Part shown: piece after piece, positions 19,498 to 20,640 of the stretch
Layout: each line of letters starts with the position of its first letter
Numbering within the stretch: the stretch's first letter is position 1
From: Basidiobolus ranarum
Lineage: Eukaryota; Basidiobolomycota; Basidiobolomycetes; Basidiobolales
NCBI GenBank assembly: GCA_040143965.1
Contig: JASJQH010007099.1
Span: 1 to 20,640, forward strand
DNA: 20,640 nt
Reading direction: 5' to 3'
Notes under the pieces: model-generated
What the model was told of the DNA's origin: nothing
The model's database searches: none
The model's input: the letters and a program-made list of their open reading frames with translations, nothing else
Translations under genes and position numbers: made by a program

Positions 19498-20640
19498 ATG
19501 GTTCTCAGTGACTTTCTTCGCATCAACAACTTTATTAATGGTGAGTATGTTGCCCCATTATCGGGTGAGTATGTTGACAATATCAACCCTAGTACTGGTG
19601 AGGTAAATAACATCAACTATGGTGGCTCTCTGATTTCGTCGAAATACTAACGAATAGATAGGTTTACTCCTACGTAGCTAACTCAAATCAAGAGGACGTC
19701 AACCATGCTGTCGAAGCTGCTTCGAAAGCCTTTCTTACTTGGTCCAATACATCTCGTGAAGAGCGATCAAAGGTTCTTCTCAAAATCGCTGATTTATTAG
19801 AGGCCAAGGCTGGAGAGTTTGGTGCTGCGGAATCTAAAGATCAAGGAAAGCCTGTTGCGATGGCAACTCACGGGGATGTTCCCAAATCTGCTGCTATGTT
19901 CCGTTACTTTGCTACCTTGATCCTTCACACGAAAGAAACTGTCAGTTTGTTGGATGGTATCAGTATGAGCTACACTCAAAGGATGCCCGTTGGAGTTTGT
20001 GCTTTAGTCAGTCCTTGGAATTTCCCTCTTTACTTGTTGGTCTGGAAAATCGCACCTTGCCTTGCTTCGGGTTGTACTGCAGTTTGTAAGCCAAGTGAAT
20101 TCACCAGTGTGACCGCCTATAGTAAGTGTAATTCGACATTAATGTTCATAATATTAGTCTAACTTGAGATTCTCATGTCCAGTGCTCTGTGATGTTATGA
20201 AGGAAGCTGGCCTTCCAGATGGTGTATGCAACATGATTTTTGGAACTGGAAGTCTTTCTGGTTCTGCACTGATTGAACACCCTGATATTGCTGCTATTTC
20301 TTTCACCGGTGGATGTGAGACTGGCCGTAAAATTAACGATGCTGCTGGTAGAGGATTCAAGAAGGCTTCTTTAGAATTGGGCGGCAAAAATGCTAATATC
20401 GTCTTTGATGATGTCGATCTTCAAAGCTGTGTGCCCGTCTCCGTCAAATCATCGTTCCTTAATCAAGGAGAGATTTGTCTTTGTAACTCGCGCATGTTTG
20501 TACATCGCTCAATCTACGATGAATTTCTCCGACTTTTCATTGAAGAGACCAGGAAGCTTATTGTGGGAGATCCTAGTAAAAAGGATACCTTCATGGGCCC
20601 AGTTGTTAGCAAGGTTCAGTATGAGAAGATTCTCTATTAC
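19498..20640 (+). CDS. ALDH8A1: Aldehyde dehydrogenase, ALDH8A1/2-aminomuconic semialdehyde dehydrogenase-like (5' part)
   Basis: NAD-dependent oxidation of an aldehyde to an acid; ALDH8A1 acts on 2-aminomuconate semialdehyde in the kynurenine branch of tryptophan breakdown. Exons 19498-19602, 19662-20121 and 20183 to the right edge join in phase, covering 341 of about 485 residues. Introns are 59 and 61 nt; the first has TACTAAC before its AG. Landmarks are INGEYV near the start, the SPWNFPL loop with the oxyanion Asn, KPSE for cofactor binding, SFTGGCETGR in the Rossmann fold (G in place of the usual S), the general base E253 (LELGGKN) and the catalytic C287 (NQGEICLC). The GEICLC-S-R phrase is what points to ALDH8A1 rather than other ALDHs. 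The ATG at 19498 is the first in frame that gives a normal N-terminus. The gene is cut by the window edge, not broken. Confidence 0.92.

Noticed and set aside
1-20640. tRNA genes, rRNA, CRISPR arrays, transposons, LTR or virus-derived elements
   Set aside because: By eye I found no cloverleaf with a T-loop consensus, no regularly spaced repeats, no terminal repeats and no transposase, reverse transcriptase or capsid motif. A covariance-model or repeat-library search was not possible here.

Overview
The window looks like nuclear DNA of an early-diverging fungus, of a Mucoromycota or Zoopagomycota kind. Genes are compact and AT-rich. About thirty introns of 51-95 nt can be placed, most with GTAAGT/GTATGT-like donors, and many have a yeast-like branch site (CTAAC, CTAAT) shortly before the AG. 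Recognisable proteins are eukaryotic: ALG7/DPAGT1, RAD2/XPG, an ALDH8A1-like dehydrogenase and a trihelix DNA-binding factor. The lineage is an inference. The strongest clue is a pair of AT-AC introns of the minor (U12) spliceosome, which ascomycete yeasts and most higher fungi have lost but some early-diverging fungi keep.

Layout from left to right: 1-953, no gene seen; 954-2486 (+), a seven-exon type II membrane protein with a DUF4097-like beta-repeat ectodomain; 3087-4582 (-), a five-exon unrecognised protein with a Gln-rich helix, a TQT motif and a hydrophobic segment near its C-terminus; 5017-5208 (-), a doubtful 63-aa frame; 5866-7051 (-), a three-exon trihelix factor, divergent from 7296-8889 (+), the six-exon ALG7 gene; 9076-9729 (+), a 217-aa orphan with an internal duplication; 10602-15443 (-), a twelve-exon RAD2/XPG gene; 15992-17263 (-), an intronless seven-helix membrane protein; a gene-poor stretch to about 18975; a tentative small two-exon gene (18975-19292, -), divergent from an ALDH8A1-like gene that begins at 19498 (+) and runs off the right edge.

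There is no operon or obvious pathway cluster. ALG7 starts N-glycan assembly in the ER, and the first gene's ectodomain has several N-glycosylation sequons, but that is only a general link. RAD2/XPG is the 3' endonuclease of nucleotide excision repair, and every catalytic acid I looked for is present. The dehydrogenase belongs to tryptophan/kynurenine breakdown.

The main discovery is in RAD2/XPG. Introns 1 and 5 both begin ATATCCTTTT, carry a U12 branch site (CTTAACT or TTTAACT) with the branch A 12 nt before the junction, end in AC, and are both 76 nt long. Only AT-AC splicing restores the conserved reading ([12 protein letters not shown] across intron 1; FDFSQLQIK just after intron 5). All exon models were built by hand from reading frame, splice motifs and remembered family sequence. 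No alignment, transcript or database search was run.
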